DNA of 64,000 bases from Odontocerum albicorne. Taxonomy: Eukaryota; Arthropoda; Insecta; Trichoptera; Odontoceridae. The position numbers were made by a program, and so were the translations under genes. The stretch is taken from positions 38,593,852 to 38,657,851 of the forward strand of contig OX463849.1 in the NCBI GenBank assembly GCA_949825065.1. Reading direction: 5' to 3'. Numbering within the stretch: the first letter of the stretch is position 1; each line of letters opens with the position of its first letter. Shown one piece after another: positions 34,782-46,816 of the stretch. Below the pieces are notes generated by a model. That model saw only the letters and a list, made by a program, of their open reading frames with translations, did not search any database and was not told where the DNA came from.

Positions 34782-35264
34782 CAGCTGTCGGCAACCTATG
34801 GCACGCGTATCACTAGGTGGCCCGGCATAAAGGATGACAAATAATTAAATTCTTCAGTACTTTAAAAAATGACATCTTAAACGAAACGGCTCGTTTTCTT
34901 ACACGAAATAATTTGTTTTTGGGGAAACATAAAATTTTTTTCGATGCGCTGCTCATTGTCTTGAACAAAATTATCACTTTTTGAGGGGGGAAATTAAAAA
35001 ATTATTGCTTCGCAAAATTTCGCTTTAATTTTGAACAGGGCCTCCAATTTATATTGCTCATGGGGCCATGTAAGTACTTTGAATTATAATGAAGTAATAT
35101 AATAGTAATTAAATACATATTCAATTTCTTAAAGATAGATTATCCTTGAAAAATCCCCCCCCCCTCCCATGGAAAAAATCTGGACCCGTCAGTGGCACGC
35201 AGCATCCGATACTTAAAAAAAATAAAAAAGTGGCACTTCGGTGCGTATAGATTGCCGACCGCTG
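34782..35264. mobile_element. hAT-type MITE, unit B
   Basis: Same insertion as 5816-6298. Flanks are taataggc and tgatatgc, both drifted from a probable tgataggc. Confidence 0.85.
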
Positions 35265-36156
35265 TGATATGCTATCCTTCGTGATTGTGTATGATTGTCA
35301 GCCATTCTGTCGATGTAAGACACCTGTGTGTGTATTGATTTATTGTGTGCAGGCTGTTGCACTTCAGCGAGCACTTAGTCTTGATAGATCACGTCCAAAG
35401 TTCTGATGGCAAGACGATTAAATTCCCAAAATAATCGGGTGGCTTAATCAACTACAGCCTTTAATTAGGCAGAATTTTAAGGATTTATTATAAATAGGTT
35501 ATGAGCTTCAGAAGAAAAACGTAAATTCAAATGTAATTATGGTCTAAGAGTAAAACCAGTCAAGAAATTTCGAACCTGGGGTATCTGTTTACTTAGCGGT
35601 AACTGTTATACCACGACCCTCAATATTTATATATTTTTTCAACACTTCATTATATAACAATCTACCAGGGTTATTGCCAGATGGCAATGTGTTTAAAACA
35701 ACCAGAAAAAAGTGAATGAAGGTAAATGTATGATCACCAAAAATTATTATTAATTTGTACAAAATTCACAAACAAATATAAATAACAACAATAAAAGTGA
35801 AATATCATCAATCCAAAGGAAAAAGGAAGACTTTTGGAGATGAAGCGAAAATCGGGAACGAAACATCTGTTTGTGATGGACGCTTATCTTATTTTTTAGT
35901 CCATAAAGTGAACCCGAGGGTCACCTGTCTTATCAACAGGATGCATGTTAATCATTATAGATTTCTTAAACTAAATATTTTATCGTTGTCTTAATATTTT
36001 CTTGGATAGCTTCCTAGCCCCTGTAGACAAGTGAAGCGCTAGAAAAGTAGTTTCAGTTTATATGTCCGAAATATATGTTATCTGACCACATTTACCCTTT
36101 GCTCCTACACTCTCAATTGGAAAGAGATGAAGATATATCTTTCACCAAAATTAATA

Positions 36157-37115
36157 CGAGGCATATCCAGAAAGTAAGTGTACTGAATTTTTGTAGGTTA
36201 CAATTTTTTTTATTTAAACAAAAAAATTACGTGGTTACCGTAGTACATATGTAAGCTATTTTTCGACATAGTCGCCATTCCTCTCAATGCAGGTGGTGAA
36301 GCGGGGTATCAACTTGTTGATGCCTTCCTCGAAGTAGTTTCCCGCCAGCCCCTCCGTCCACTTCTCCACCTCCTCCTTTACCTCCTCGTCGGTTGAATAC
36401 CTTTTTCCACCCATGTGCAGCTTCAGGGAGGTAAATAGATAGTAATCTGAAGGTGCTAGGTCAGGGGAATGCGCGGGATGGTTCAGGACATCCCATTTAA
36501 ACGAGGCGAGCAGTTCCTTCGTGGCGTTGGCCGTGTGTGGTCTGGCATTGTCGTGCAGCAGGCAGACTCCCTTTGTCAGCATGCCTCTTCTCTTGTTCTG
36601 AATCGCCCTCCGCAATTTTTTTAGGGTCTCACAGTATCTTGCAGAGTTGATGGTCTCCCCTTGAGGCATATATTCAATTAAAATTATGCCTTGACAGTCC
36701 CAAACCACGGATGCCATGATTTTCTTGGCTGAAATTGTGGTTTTGAACTTTTTGGCGGAGGGTGAAGAGGTGTGACGTGACCGTTTTTAAACTCGCGACA
36801 CCACTTGTACACACTCGTACGATTCATAGCTTTATCACCATATGCAGTTTTCACCTCATTATAAACCTCAACCGGAAGTTTTCCCTTCCAAACGAGATAA
36901 CGGATAACGCCGCGTATTTCGCACTTGGCGGGAGATTGGATTGACATTTTTCACGAAACGTGTTGTCGCGTCGACACTTCTCAACGTACTGACCTCGAAC
37001 CGGTCTCGTTGCGGAGGGGAAGGGTCAGGCTACACGAAAGTGTAGCCAACATGTCGAAAATAAAATCTATCCGGTCGTGAGAGCCTCAGTACACTTACTT
37101 TCTGGATACGCATAG
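36157..37115 (-). mobile_element. Mariner deletion derivative, family 1, unit B only
   Basis: 959 bp with ends cgaggcatatccagaaagta and, on the other strand, ctatgcgtatccagaaagta, flanked by TA (36155-36156, 37116-37117). Unit A reads through the target as aaaattaatatattaag (about 7089-7105) with a single TA. Confidence 0.93.
36256..36947 (-). pseudogene. Mariner transposase with central deletion
   Basis: The N-terminal DNA-binding part is open from the ATG at 36945-36947: MSIQSPAKCEIRGVIRYL, then VYNEVKTAYGDKAMNRTSVY and WCREFKNG. A deletion and a frame change near 36775 remove the linker and the first catalytic motif. The C-terminal part is open in the other frame from 36717: MASVVWDCQG, HDNARPH, SPDLAPSDYYLF and GDYVEK. 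It has the second and third catalytic aspartates but lacks the first, so it cannot be active. Confidence 0.9.
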
Positions 37116-37732
37116 TATATTAAGTATTAAGGGTACATAAGGCCCAAATTCTTTAGTTACATTTGCACTAGGGACGGACGAGGTCACTATGACGTTCCGA
37201 CTCGTAAATATATCTCCGTAATCATTGTAATGCGTGTTTTTCATAATCACCATCAACTCCCGACTTTTGACATAACACATGTTATATTACTCATTTGAAA
37301 TTAAAAAAAAATCATTCGCTTTTTTAAATATGTAAATGACGTAGCGAGTCTAAGTGGTAACTAGTTTCAGAGTCTCGCCGCATGAACAGTAAAGGACGAC
37401 GTAAAAAAAGAAGAGTAATTACAAATAATAAAAAAAAATTGTGCTAGGAATTAAAATATTTACTGTAACTACGAATCTAATAGCAAAAGATAAATATTTT
37501 TCTATTAACAAATATAGTTATAAGTAGATTATATAAATATAATCCACTTATACATAAATAATGTGTTTAATATCAGTTCTAGAAAATATTGTCGTTACGA
37601 AGAGAATCCAATTTAATCAATATTAATTTATGACTTATCTCGAACAAAAATGGTTTGATTTTTCGGTTGACAGATATGAATCTATTAAAACCTATGTACT
37701 GATAAGGTCACATGAAAAACCCCATTGCATTG

Positions 37733-37740
37733 TTTAAAAT
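37733..37740. other. Empty hAT target site in unit B
   Basis: A single gtttaaaa within attgtttaaaataacctc. This is where unit A carries the 2.7-kb hAT between two copies of the same octamer. Confidence 0.9.
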
Positions 37741-37890
37741 AACCTCTTGGTAGTCCCTTGTAACCGCTGCCACGGGTTAACGACGAATAATTATGGTAAT
37801 AATAATAGCGACGAATAATTATGGTTTGGTAATAATTAAGGTAATCCATGTTTAATTACTATTTATTTACAGTCGTAACTCATTGTTAAA

Positions 37891-38096
37891 TATTGGGAAC
37901 CGACTTTCGTCTTAAAGGTTTATTTCCGTGTGGAAATCTCTCCCAACCAATCAGAATGATGTGTGAAGAGGCCCTTAAGGGAACACCATATTGGAAATCT
38001 TTTTTCAATAAATTGGAATCCAGCGGGAATCGAACCCGTAATTATTGCGTTGAAAATACAGGTGTCTTACCAATTAGGGCACAATGTCATAATTAC
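37891..38096 (-). mobile_element. SINE S1, unit B
   Basis: Counterpart of 10591-10780, with a more complete tRNA-like head: box A ctaattggtaag, anticodon-side acacctgtattt, box B gggttcgattcccgctgg. Confidence 0.8.
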
Positions 38097-38436
38097 AACA
38101 TTTGACGATTTCCCTTCTCGTATTTTAGTAGTATATGTTTTACCACTCGCACACGAAATTACCTTGTAGCATCACCACTGGCATATGGGATGACCTTGTT
38201 GAATGAATTTTCTGTTATCGATATCTTCCATATCTCGGTGTAATAAACTTTGAAGGTAAAACTAAGTCACTTCACAGGGTGGCATATGTTAAGTAACAAT
38301 CTTCTATAGACTTTATAATTTATGTTTTATTTAGACTTTATTATTATTTTTCTTTGTTACATAATGTAATTGAGTGAAACCTGTATCAAATGTAAAATAA
38401 AATAAATTATTAATGGGCCTTAAAATAAAACTTTTA

Positions 38437-38667
38437 ACGGGTTTAGCCTATGATATTGGGAATACGTATTACGGGCTAGCCTATGGTACTGAGAATACGT
38501 ATTATTTTACGGGCTAGCCTATAGTATTGGGCATACGTATTATTTTACGGGCTAGCCCATGGTACTGGTAGTACGTATTACAGGCTAGCCTATGGTGATG
38601 GGAATAAGTATTCTTTTATGCACTAAGCCCATGGTACCTACTGGGAATACGTATTCTTGATTTCGCA
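38437..38667. repeat. Minisatellite with AATACGTATT palindrome, unit B
   Basis: Counterpart of 11107-11335. Its third palindrome reads catacgtatt, its fourth agtacgtatt and its fifth aataagtatt. Confidence 0.85.
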
Positions 38668-39114
38668 GCCGCAATCTTTCGTAAATAATACAATAGAATT
38701 AATCTAAGTAATCTGAAGTTGTTATTTTTTCCATATTTAAGTTTGATGTTGAAACATTTTTTTGCAAACACTAATTACAATCGATGATTTTGTAAATATT
38801 TGATATTCTGTAAAAAAAAACAAACTATTGTAAAATATTATCAAAACAATTTTATGACTTGTTTTTTTTTTTTTTAGAAATTGCAAGTTTAAAAAAATCT
38901 CAGACTAGTTTGTTATTTAACATTTTGCCATCTTTATATTTCTCTGGCTTATGCCATTTACTAATCCACTGAGAACTGAGAGCATCCAGACTTTCGTTTC
39001 CTTAAAGATAGATTTTATTGTAAAAAAAAGTGTAAATATAAGTTTTAAGGTTTAAAATGATAGATGCAATTTAATTAGGTTATAATTATTTTTAAACTAA
39101 ATAAATAAACAGAC

Positions 39115-39590
39115 AAACAAGCACACAACGTTCAGTTCCTGCACAATCATACATCTCGCTTGCATATTATTCTTACTTCTCACTTTACCTTCTTTCAAAA
39201 TCTGGTCCGTTTGATCTAGCTGTGTTCATCGCTCTACCTCTACCACGCACACCTTGCACTTCTAACTTTTAAGGTAGTTTAGTTATTCTTTCGTCATTCT
39301 TTCTCTCCACATGTCCAAACTATCTTAAATCTTTCTTAATTTTACTATTATATAAACGTTGGCAAACTATTATATAAATGTTGAACAAAGACAATGTCTT
39401 ATTAAGGATCGAAGATCCACAATATAAAATACCCGAATGGGTGGCGCTCGATCCTCTCTGCCTACCCTTTAAGGGACATGGCGTGATAGGATCGAAGAAA
39501 AGAACATGGCGTGATAGTAGGTGTAGCAGTCGACAAGTATTTAATAATTGTTTTCACACTTCCTTGCATGAGGTTTTCAGCTAGTAATTT
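39115..39590 (-). mobile_element. RTE-like retroelement 3' fragment, unit B
   Basis: Counterpart of 11765-12240, including the cctaccctttaagggacatg terminal motif. B keeps an extra tctccacatgtccaaactat (about 39303) also found at 52803, so A lost it. Confidence 0.6.
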
Positions 39591-39802
39591 ATAAAACAGA
39601 AAGGCATTGGTACTCAGAACGGCGCTATATAAATTCCAAAGGATTAAAAACATTTGTTAATAACACTCAAAGCAAAAATCACATGACTCCTGCGTAATGA
39701 GTTGCAACGGAAATAATCTAAATTTTATACGTTAGATAAATTTCTACTTGAAGTTGATTCAAACGTTCGGTTTATCAATAAAAATTTTAATAGTGGGAAA
39801 TG

Positions 39803-40609
39803 CAATAAATGTTTATCGACGATAAGAAATAAGTAATTGAAATGGTGCATGTAAATAGGATTACATTAAATATTTATCATTTATTGATATAAAATACATA
39901 TATGGACACCTCCTTTTCACACACATCCTTCGGTTTATGACTTTTTATAATTTATATTTTTCAAAAAATCATCCATTTGGTCCCAACGTTATTCCCGATC
40001 TCTAGACCATATCGTCGTTGTTCTGCGAAAAGCATTTAAGTCCAAATATTGAGTTTTGAGATAAATCCAATTTAAGTTTCGGAAGGCGATATAAAATCAA
40101 GTTTTTAATAAAATAAAATACAAACAGCTGTTATTTAAAGACAGTTTATTCATTTATAAGAATTATTACAAAAATATGTTTCTTCATGGCCTAGTTCTAC
40201 GGGTTCGATTCCCTTAAATGTCTGCGAAAAAATATATTCCCGACTGTTTTTCATTGAAGGCTTTTAAAATAATTTCATTTAAGGCTTATAACTCGTTCAC
40301 TGAAAGAAATTGCCGTACTTATAGCAATAAACCCACGAAGTTGTTTTGTGTAAAACGAAAGTGTGATACAATACGATATATTATGTGTCTTAGTTGGTTT
40401 ACTAAATCATTTAGATGAAATAACACAATTCAATGTTAATTTACGTATTTTTTTTACATTACTAATAATATAGCATTTTAATATTAATATAAAGGTTCGA
40501 TTCAGCACAACTGTTTTCATTAACATCATTTACTATAAAAATGCCATAATAAAAAAATCAAGTAAAATAAAATAAAGAAACGAATTCTCATATTATTAAA
40601 ATCCGCGAT
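39803..40609. mobile_element. 0.8-kb insertion in B relative to A, unclassified
   Basis: A reads ggaaatgcataaatcaattc (12443). B reads ggaaatgcaataaatgtttatcg, then about 800 bp, then aaatccgcgataaatcaattc. The repeated ataaat at both ends could be a target duplication. It contains a lone box-B-like gggttcgattccctt (40200-40214). No protein family was recognised in its 66-codon frame. Confidence 0.6.
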
Positions 40610-40739
40610 AAATCAATTCAACTGTTTCATTTATCATAAATCGATCAGAAACCACAGACATAATTAACTATTGAAGACAGTAGAATAAGAAATGGACAAG
40701 GAACTAAAGAAGGCTGGGTTATTGGTTTGGTCTAGCACA

Positions 40740-40872
40740 GTTTATTCCACTTTATATAACGATATAATCCTACCGGTTAGGTTTCCACCTCATCAAGAGA
40801 TCTAGTGATCACCTGATGATCCGGTAGGGTTTATATACGAGTATATATACCGTTATATAAAGTGGAATAAAC
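40740..40872. mobile_element. Foldback MITE, unit B
   Basis: Counterpart of 12581-12713, 133 bp, same palindromic arms. Confidence 0.8.
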
Positions 40873-41812
40873 AGTATTTGACTAAAACAATTACAATGTT
40901 AATGCTTTTTACTATAAATAATATAAAAAAACCTAATTAAGATATTTAGGGCTAACGATGAAAAAAATTAGACTCGATATGTTTTGGCCACGTTGAAATA
41001 ATAATTTATTTAAAAAAATAATATCTTATCGCAGATTGACTAAAACTGGATTTAAAACGTTTACATAAAAATATGTATAGATTATAGGTAATGTAAATTA
41101 TCGATAAAGCTAGACAATTTGCTTAGGCACTTTACTTAGAATTAAAAATATAGTTTTTAAACATTACCTTGGATTGATAATCGCTGACGTTCGGCATTTT
41201 AAATGTTTATTCAACACTACAATACGGGTAAAAAATATGTAGATTATATCCCAAAAGAAACGGTTGAACTGAAAAAATATATGATTCTATCCCAAAAGAA
41301 ACGGTTGAACTGAAAAAATATATGACTAAAATAAGATTATCAGCAATCGTTCCTGACAATCAGCTTATCTTGCTATGATTAATCCACACTGATTAAAAAT
41401 GTGTCATCATTTACAGTTTCACGATAAAATGTCGGTTTATTGGAAGTAGAATATATAATAAATTGTTCAAAGGTATTTTGTAATCAGTTGCGTATACACA
41501 ATTATAAATTATATTTTTATCAAATTTATTGATGATAATTTACTGCATCGGTTTCTCAACTTGTGGGTCAAAATAAAAATTACTTCCTGTTACAAAAGGA
41601 AAACAACACAAAATAATTTAACACTTAAATGAGAAAAAAATCTATACAATATCGTTTTACAAAATCATTGTCAAGCTGTTTAAAAATGGAGTTGTACAAT
41701 ATAAATACCAAATCAATTAATAAGAAACTAACACATTTTCTTAGAAAAAACAATACATTTATTTTAAAACAATACAGTGCAAGTTGTATTATATTGTATT
41801 GTATTACACTTT

Positions 41813-41964
41813 TGTTGTATACAGTACAACCTGGCAGGTTTATTGCAATGTAGAAATATCTTTTAACCAACAAGAAAGATGTTAAAGAGACTCTAAGTGA
41901 AAATCAGACTGGATCGTTATAAAAAAATCAGGGTTCCAACAGGAATCGGACCCGCAAGCGAGCG
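41813..41964 (-). mobile_element. SINE S1, unit B (truncated)
   Basis: Counterpart of 13501-13655. Confidence 0.75.
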
Positions 41965-42708
41965 TTTTACATTTTTTTCTTTACTTAGGTTCTAATTGAA
42001 ACCTTAAGACTGCACTTTCAAAGATACTAATTATTAACAAATCCAATATAGTGCACATGCTTAATGTTTATTTTTTGAAATAATTAATTATCTAGTTACA
42101 AGTACAAATAACGACATAGATATATATTTTTTTAATAATATGCGTCAAATCAGAATTAACAGTTTATTAGGTAACAAACGGGCATCCAGTAAAAAAGACG
42201 AATGTTTTTAAGACTGAAATTCAATCAAATTGACAGGTGTTTCTGTATTTCTCAACGAAAAAACAAAACTCCCTGGCAAATATTCCCTAGGGAGCTCTGT
42301 TTTCCGCATCTGCTATAAAATGTAAAGGGATCACAGGTGCGCCATGAAATATTGATGCTTCTAATTCTGTAAAAAAATACGAGTGGATTGAACAAGAACA
42401 AAGAATGAAATCAGCGAGGATTTGTAAGGGTGAAATATAAAAGATATTCAAATTCGAAATAAGTGCAAAGTAAAAATGACGTCTATAGAAATTTTGACAG
42501 GCGAGAAATAAACATTGACTTGGGCTATTGATATGAAACAGGATTGATTTTGAAATCTAATTCGTAATTAAACATTTACAAACTAGATTAAATAAAATGT
42601 AACCATTATATAGTTGCGTACATTTTTATGATTTGAAACGTAATTTTATCCTTCCTTTTAATTTTCTTTCGTTCGCTTTTCAATACCACACATCTAAGTG
42701 GAAAATAA

Positions 42709-42888
42709 GTCTTTCTTTTTTTTTTCTTTTTCTTAAAAATGATAGATATGATCGAAGTCATAGGTATCCTTATACCCTCAAACACTAGTCAGAAGAAGTG
42801 GCTGTGTCGTTCGAGGGGAGTAGCACAGCGCGGGGTTCGAACCGACGACCTTCCGCACGGAAGTCCAGTGCGTTACCGCGCCGCCATG
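42709..42888 (-). mobile_element. SINE S2, unit B
   Basis: Counterpart of 15680-15859. Here its A-rich tail directly abuts the unoccupied mariner target. Confidence 0.75.
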
Positions 42889-43691
42889 GAAATAAATGTT
42901 TTTTTAAAACTAATACATTGATAATCCGTTTTGAGGCATAAGAATGTATGAGAAAACGTCATTTTGAGAAAACATTAAGACGCTTTGTATGGGTTTGTAT
43001 ATAATGATTTTTTTTACATCATGAAATACACAGCGGACTGACTTATTATTCTTGAACACACAGTATTTGAGGTTTGCTTATTCGACATTTCAAATAAACC
43101 AAAAAAATGTTGTGGCTTGGTTCCTTTTTTCAAGTCCATATATTCGGACAAATTCTCCCCAACGTCTGAAAACTGGTTCATTTTTTATTAGTATTGAGAA
43201 CGTTTGCTCTTTTATGACTTTTCTTTGAAAGGAATATTTCGAAATTGCAAAACCTCTTTTGTTGGACAAAAGCTATAAAAAAGGAACTAAAGGGAGGAAC
43301 AAGTCAAAATATTCCCAGCTAGGTTAAATAATGAAGACCCGTATATAAACCGAGCTGAGCCTTGAGTTACGGTTGAAGTTGTGGTAGTAAGGCTACTTAA
43401 AACTTTACCTACATAAAGGTAAATGTTTTCTATAAAAAAAAATCAACTTACAAGTTTGAATATACTCGTATGTAATGTAGTTGCGATCTGAATCTGAATT
43501 GTCCCTGATTTAGGATATTCGACATTTAGAGGATTGAAACTAATAACATAAGTGTATTTGTAGTGTTCACTATTAAATATAATAGGAAAATGGGTTCGAA
43601 TTCAACCTGAATTCCAATTCCCCTTATATGGGATTTTTTATATTAAGATGATCGAAACTAATCTCATCATTTTATATCTGGTTTTCGCTAT

Positions 43692-44613
43692 CATATTACA
43701 TTTATTTATTTTATTTATTTAACGCTTTTATTGCAAATACAATCTGGCGGGCTTAATGCCAGGCGGCAATCTCTTCCAACCAACCAGACAAAAGTAAATG
43801 AAGCAAGTTATGTGGTCGCATAAATCATTCAAATGACTATCCATCCCCACGAAATCCATAAACGTATACGTGAGCACATGCCCACGAACCCCACAAAGAC
43901 GGATAATCACCCGAACATTATTTTTCATATAAAGTGAGATATCATCAATCAAAAGGAAAGGAAGGGATGGTGGAGGAAAGGAAAAGAAAAATCAGGAATG
44001 AAACACGTTATTTTACTAACTAGAAATTAAGAGGTTTTTCAGTCGTTTCTTAAAGCATGCCAAGGACGGAGCGAGTCTTATATGGGTTTGTAACTGATTC
44101 CAGAGTCTCACTGCATGAACAGTAAAGGACGACGTAAAGAAAGAGGAGCGGTGAACTGGAAAGGCCAATAAACAATCTCTGTTTGAGCGTAGCGCTAATC
44201 CATGATTGGAAAGACGCTGAAATTTTTCGGCGAGATAAGAGGGGGCGGCGGGACAGATAAGGATATTACACAATAGATACAATATGTGAATTTGGCGTCT
44301 ATTTCTAACATTCAACCAGTTCAATGCCTTCTGGTATGAAGTTATATGATCGTACTTAAGTAGGTTGACCATGAATCTTAGGCACACATTTTGAAGACGC
44401 TGTAATTTGTCCAGCTGTTTCTCTGTAACATCCAAGTAACATACGTCTGCATAGTCCAGAATCGGAAAGAGCAGAGATTGTACGAGTAAAAATTTGGTTT
44501 TAGTGGGAAGGAATCTTTGCAACACTTTAAGGGAATGAAGGCTGAAGAAGATCTTTCGGCTTACCTCATTTATTTGATCTCGCCATTATAATTTATTTGA
44601 TCTCGCCATTATA
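43692..44613 (-). mobile_element. LINE L1t, 3' end, unit B only
   Basis: Antisense, 5'-truncated non-LTR element. Its 3' end on the minus strand reads aagcccgccagattgtattt-gcaataaaagcgttaaataaa with a TAAA-repeat tail. At the 5' junction a 23-bp stretch, atttatttgatctcgccatt-ata, is duplicated in tandem (44568-44590, 44591-44613). It sits where unit A has the mariner 16689-17592. Confidence 0.85.
44016..44525 (-). pseudogene. LINE reverse transcriptase, C-terminal fragment
   Basis: 169 open residues: LVQSLLFPILDYADVCYLDV, LDKLQRLQNVCLRFM, HITSYQKALNWLNVRNRRQI, VRLWNQLQ and CFKKRLKNLL. This is the thumb and C-terminal domain of Jockey/CR1-group reverse transcriptases; the catalytic YADD core is missing through 5' truncation. 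Older copies of the same element end at 6690-7410, 51600-51870 and 61520-61870. The untranslated region after the stop includes the tail that SINE S1 also carries. Confidence 0.85.
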
Positions 44614-45353
44614 TTATATATGTATAAAGGAAAAATAGGTTCGAATTCAGTCTGAATCATAATTCCCTTTGTATGCAATCTTCGATATTTAGATGATCGA
44701 AACTTATCACATAATTTTATATCTAGTTTTCGCTATCATATAAAAAAAAGAAAATACTTATTTAAAGCTAGTAAATATTACTCGGGACGCATTATATTGG
44801 TTTTAGGAACTTAAACTGAACTAAATTATAATTTTGATATAAAATACAATAGTAAAAATATGATTTTAGTAAAATTTTATCATTTGATAAAACTAAACCT
44901 CTGTTTTGGTAACTGACTGTGAGCAAAAAAAAGTAAAACTTAAATGTGAAACGATTTTAAGTCAAACGGAACACAAGCCTTTCATTTTGAAGAATCATAT
45001 TATTGAATAACAATTTATGGTATGGAAATAAAATCCTGCCAGGTTCGCAATTTTCTCCCATTGCAGAGAATTTACTTTTTTCTTTGGAAAGACGGCGAGC
45101 CTTCTCGGCGAGAAAAAAATGCCTACCCACAACTTAAAAAATACTCGCCTATCGTATAAAATGAGTTATGTCTGATTCATTAGTAACACCATCAATTGCC
45201 AAGTTCATACATTTCTTTCTCTCGAATGGCGGCGAGCCCTCTTGGCGGGAAAAACAACCTCTCTACGCAACTTAAAAAATCCTTACACATTGCATCAGAT
45301 AAATGTTTCCTACTTCAACAATAACACCATCCAATGAGAAGAAGACACTACAA

Positions 45354-46816
45354 AAACAAAAATCAACCACCTAACACGTAAAAAAACATCCTGTCCCAAC
45401 GATAGGCACACCACCACTCTCTCTTTTTGAAATCCATAGTGTTTACCGCCGAAAAAAAAACTGTGACCTGGCGGGAAATTTAAATACCTGTCACATCAGA
45501 TAATCGTAAACCGTTGAACTAAGATTAACAATAGGAATAGATGTCATGAAGTCTACAAATTATAGTTATATTATTTAAACATAAATTACTTACAATTATA
45601 TTTTGATTCGATGATGACATAAGATGCTAAATATAGGACTACCGTATGAATCAGACTTGACGTTTATCAACTGTCATTTCCGGAATTATGTACCCATGTT
45701 CCAGCAAAAGCTTAAATTACCAACTCTCCCCATTCGCAATAATTAAGTTCCACACGACGGAGTAATATTATTTGTTATATTCTTAGAATGAGGGTTCTGT
45801 CTGCGACTCTCCCTTCAGCCACCTCTCTTGTTTCCCGCCATCCACCTCACGCGTTTCCCTCCAAGTTACCCAACTCAATACAGGTTTTGTTCCAAGGACA
45901 ACTGGGGACTACACACTGGCCTACTTACTGGTTCATACAAAACGTGAATCGATTATGCCATCTCTCTTGTAATCATTCAAGATTTGAGATGAAGAATGAG
46001 ACGGAGTATGCTCGGTACATATTGAAATTATTTTATCAGACGATGCCTCTTTTTGGTGACTGGTACACGAGTTTGATGCTGAGAAATATTTTTCGAGATA
46101 CTTGATACAAGTTTGGATAATTTCAGAAATACTTCTTTAACGATTTCTTAAAATGTTGAAATTTTCCTATTGTTAAATAAAAAAATATTCATGGGTACCA
46201 ATTACAAAAAAAACATAGATAAAGACGTTTGAATTTGGAACAGTGAGATAATAGTTGTAGCAGATTTTCTTTACGTATGTCATATATCATACACATATTA
46301 TACTTAAGAAATATCGCTACCATAGCGTTACGCGAAAATGTATCATATAATGAACGTTACTCATTACGATTTTAACAAATTTTACAACAAACATTCTTTA
46401 TTCATTACCTAACATTAATCTTGATTAATCAAAAAACACGTTGTATACATACATATATTTTTGTTTAATAAGAAACATTCACGTATACCAACACGCCATA
46501 TCCCTTTTGGGCTAGGTGCAGAGGAAATATCTCCACGCCTTTTAATCCATGCAAAAACCTATCGCCTCGTCCAAATACACATACCTCGTCATACATGCCC
46601 TCATGTATTTCATATTTACCATTAGATAAAATGTCTCCAACATATCCTTCCACTCTTTCCTCGTTATCCATTCATTTCAGAGGTATACATTTATTAATCG
46701 TAATTTTTTCGTAACTTATTCCCTTAATGTGGCCAAATCAGCTCAATATTATTTAATTTCATTCTAAGTATAACTTCCATCTCTTTCAAATAGTTATCCT
46801 TTTCCCGAAGTATCAC
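45354..46816. other. Sequence right of the duplication, no gene assigned
   Basis: Two further E2F-consensus matches (ggcgggaaa 45470-45478, tttcccgcc 45831-45839) lie just outside the unit end. Open frames at 45788-46105 (plus) and 46465-46671 (minus) show no recognisable family or splice context and are not called. Confidence 0.45.

Larger units (their letters stand above)
35640..37430 (-). mobile_element. Old LINE L1t 3'-end copy, unit B, interrupted by mariner
   Basis: Counterpart of 6690-7410. It retains about 130 bp (35830-35960) that A has lost and is split by the mariner at 36157-37115. Confidence 0.55.
18322..45353. repeat. Tandem segmental duplication, unit B
   Basis: This is the second, apparently complete copy of the duplicated unit, about 27 kb long. 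Its blocks 21092-25122, 28414-28626 and 33107-45353 match unit A. Positions 18322-21091 have no partner inside the window and should match sequence to its left. Unit B has expanded tandem arrays (24043-25122 and 32261-33112) and carries private insertions at 29252-31435, 36157-37115, about 39803-40609 and 43692-44613. The left boundary is inferred from where A homology ends, not from a visible junction repeat. Confidence 0.8.

Noticed and set aside
45788..46105. 105-codon open frame at 45788
   Set aside because: No recognisable domain, no splice or start context, and length expected by chance.
46465..46671. 68-codon minus-strand frame (MDNEERVEG...)
   Set aside because: It looks protein-like but matches no family I know and has no neighbouring exon. 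It may be retroelement relic.
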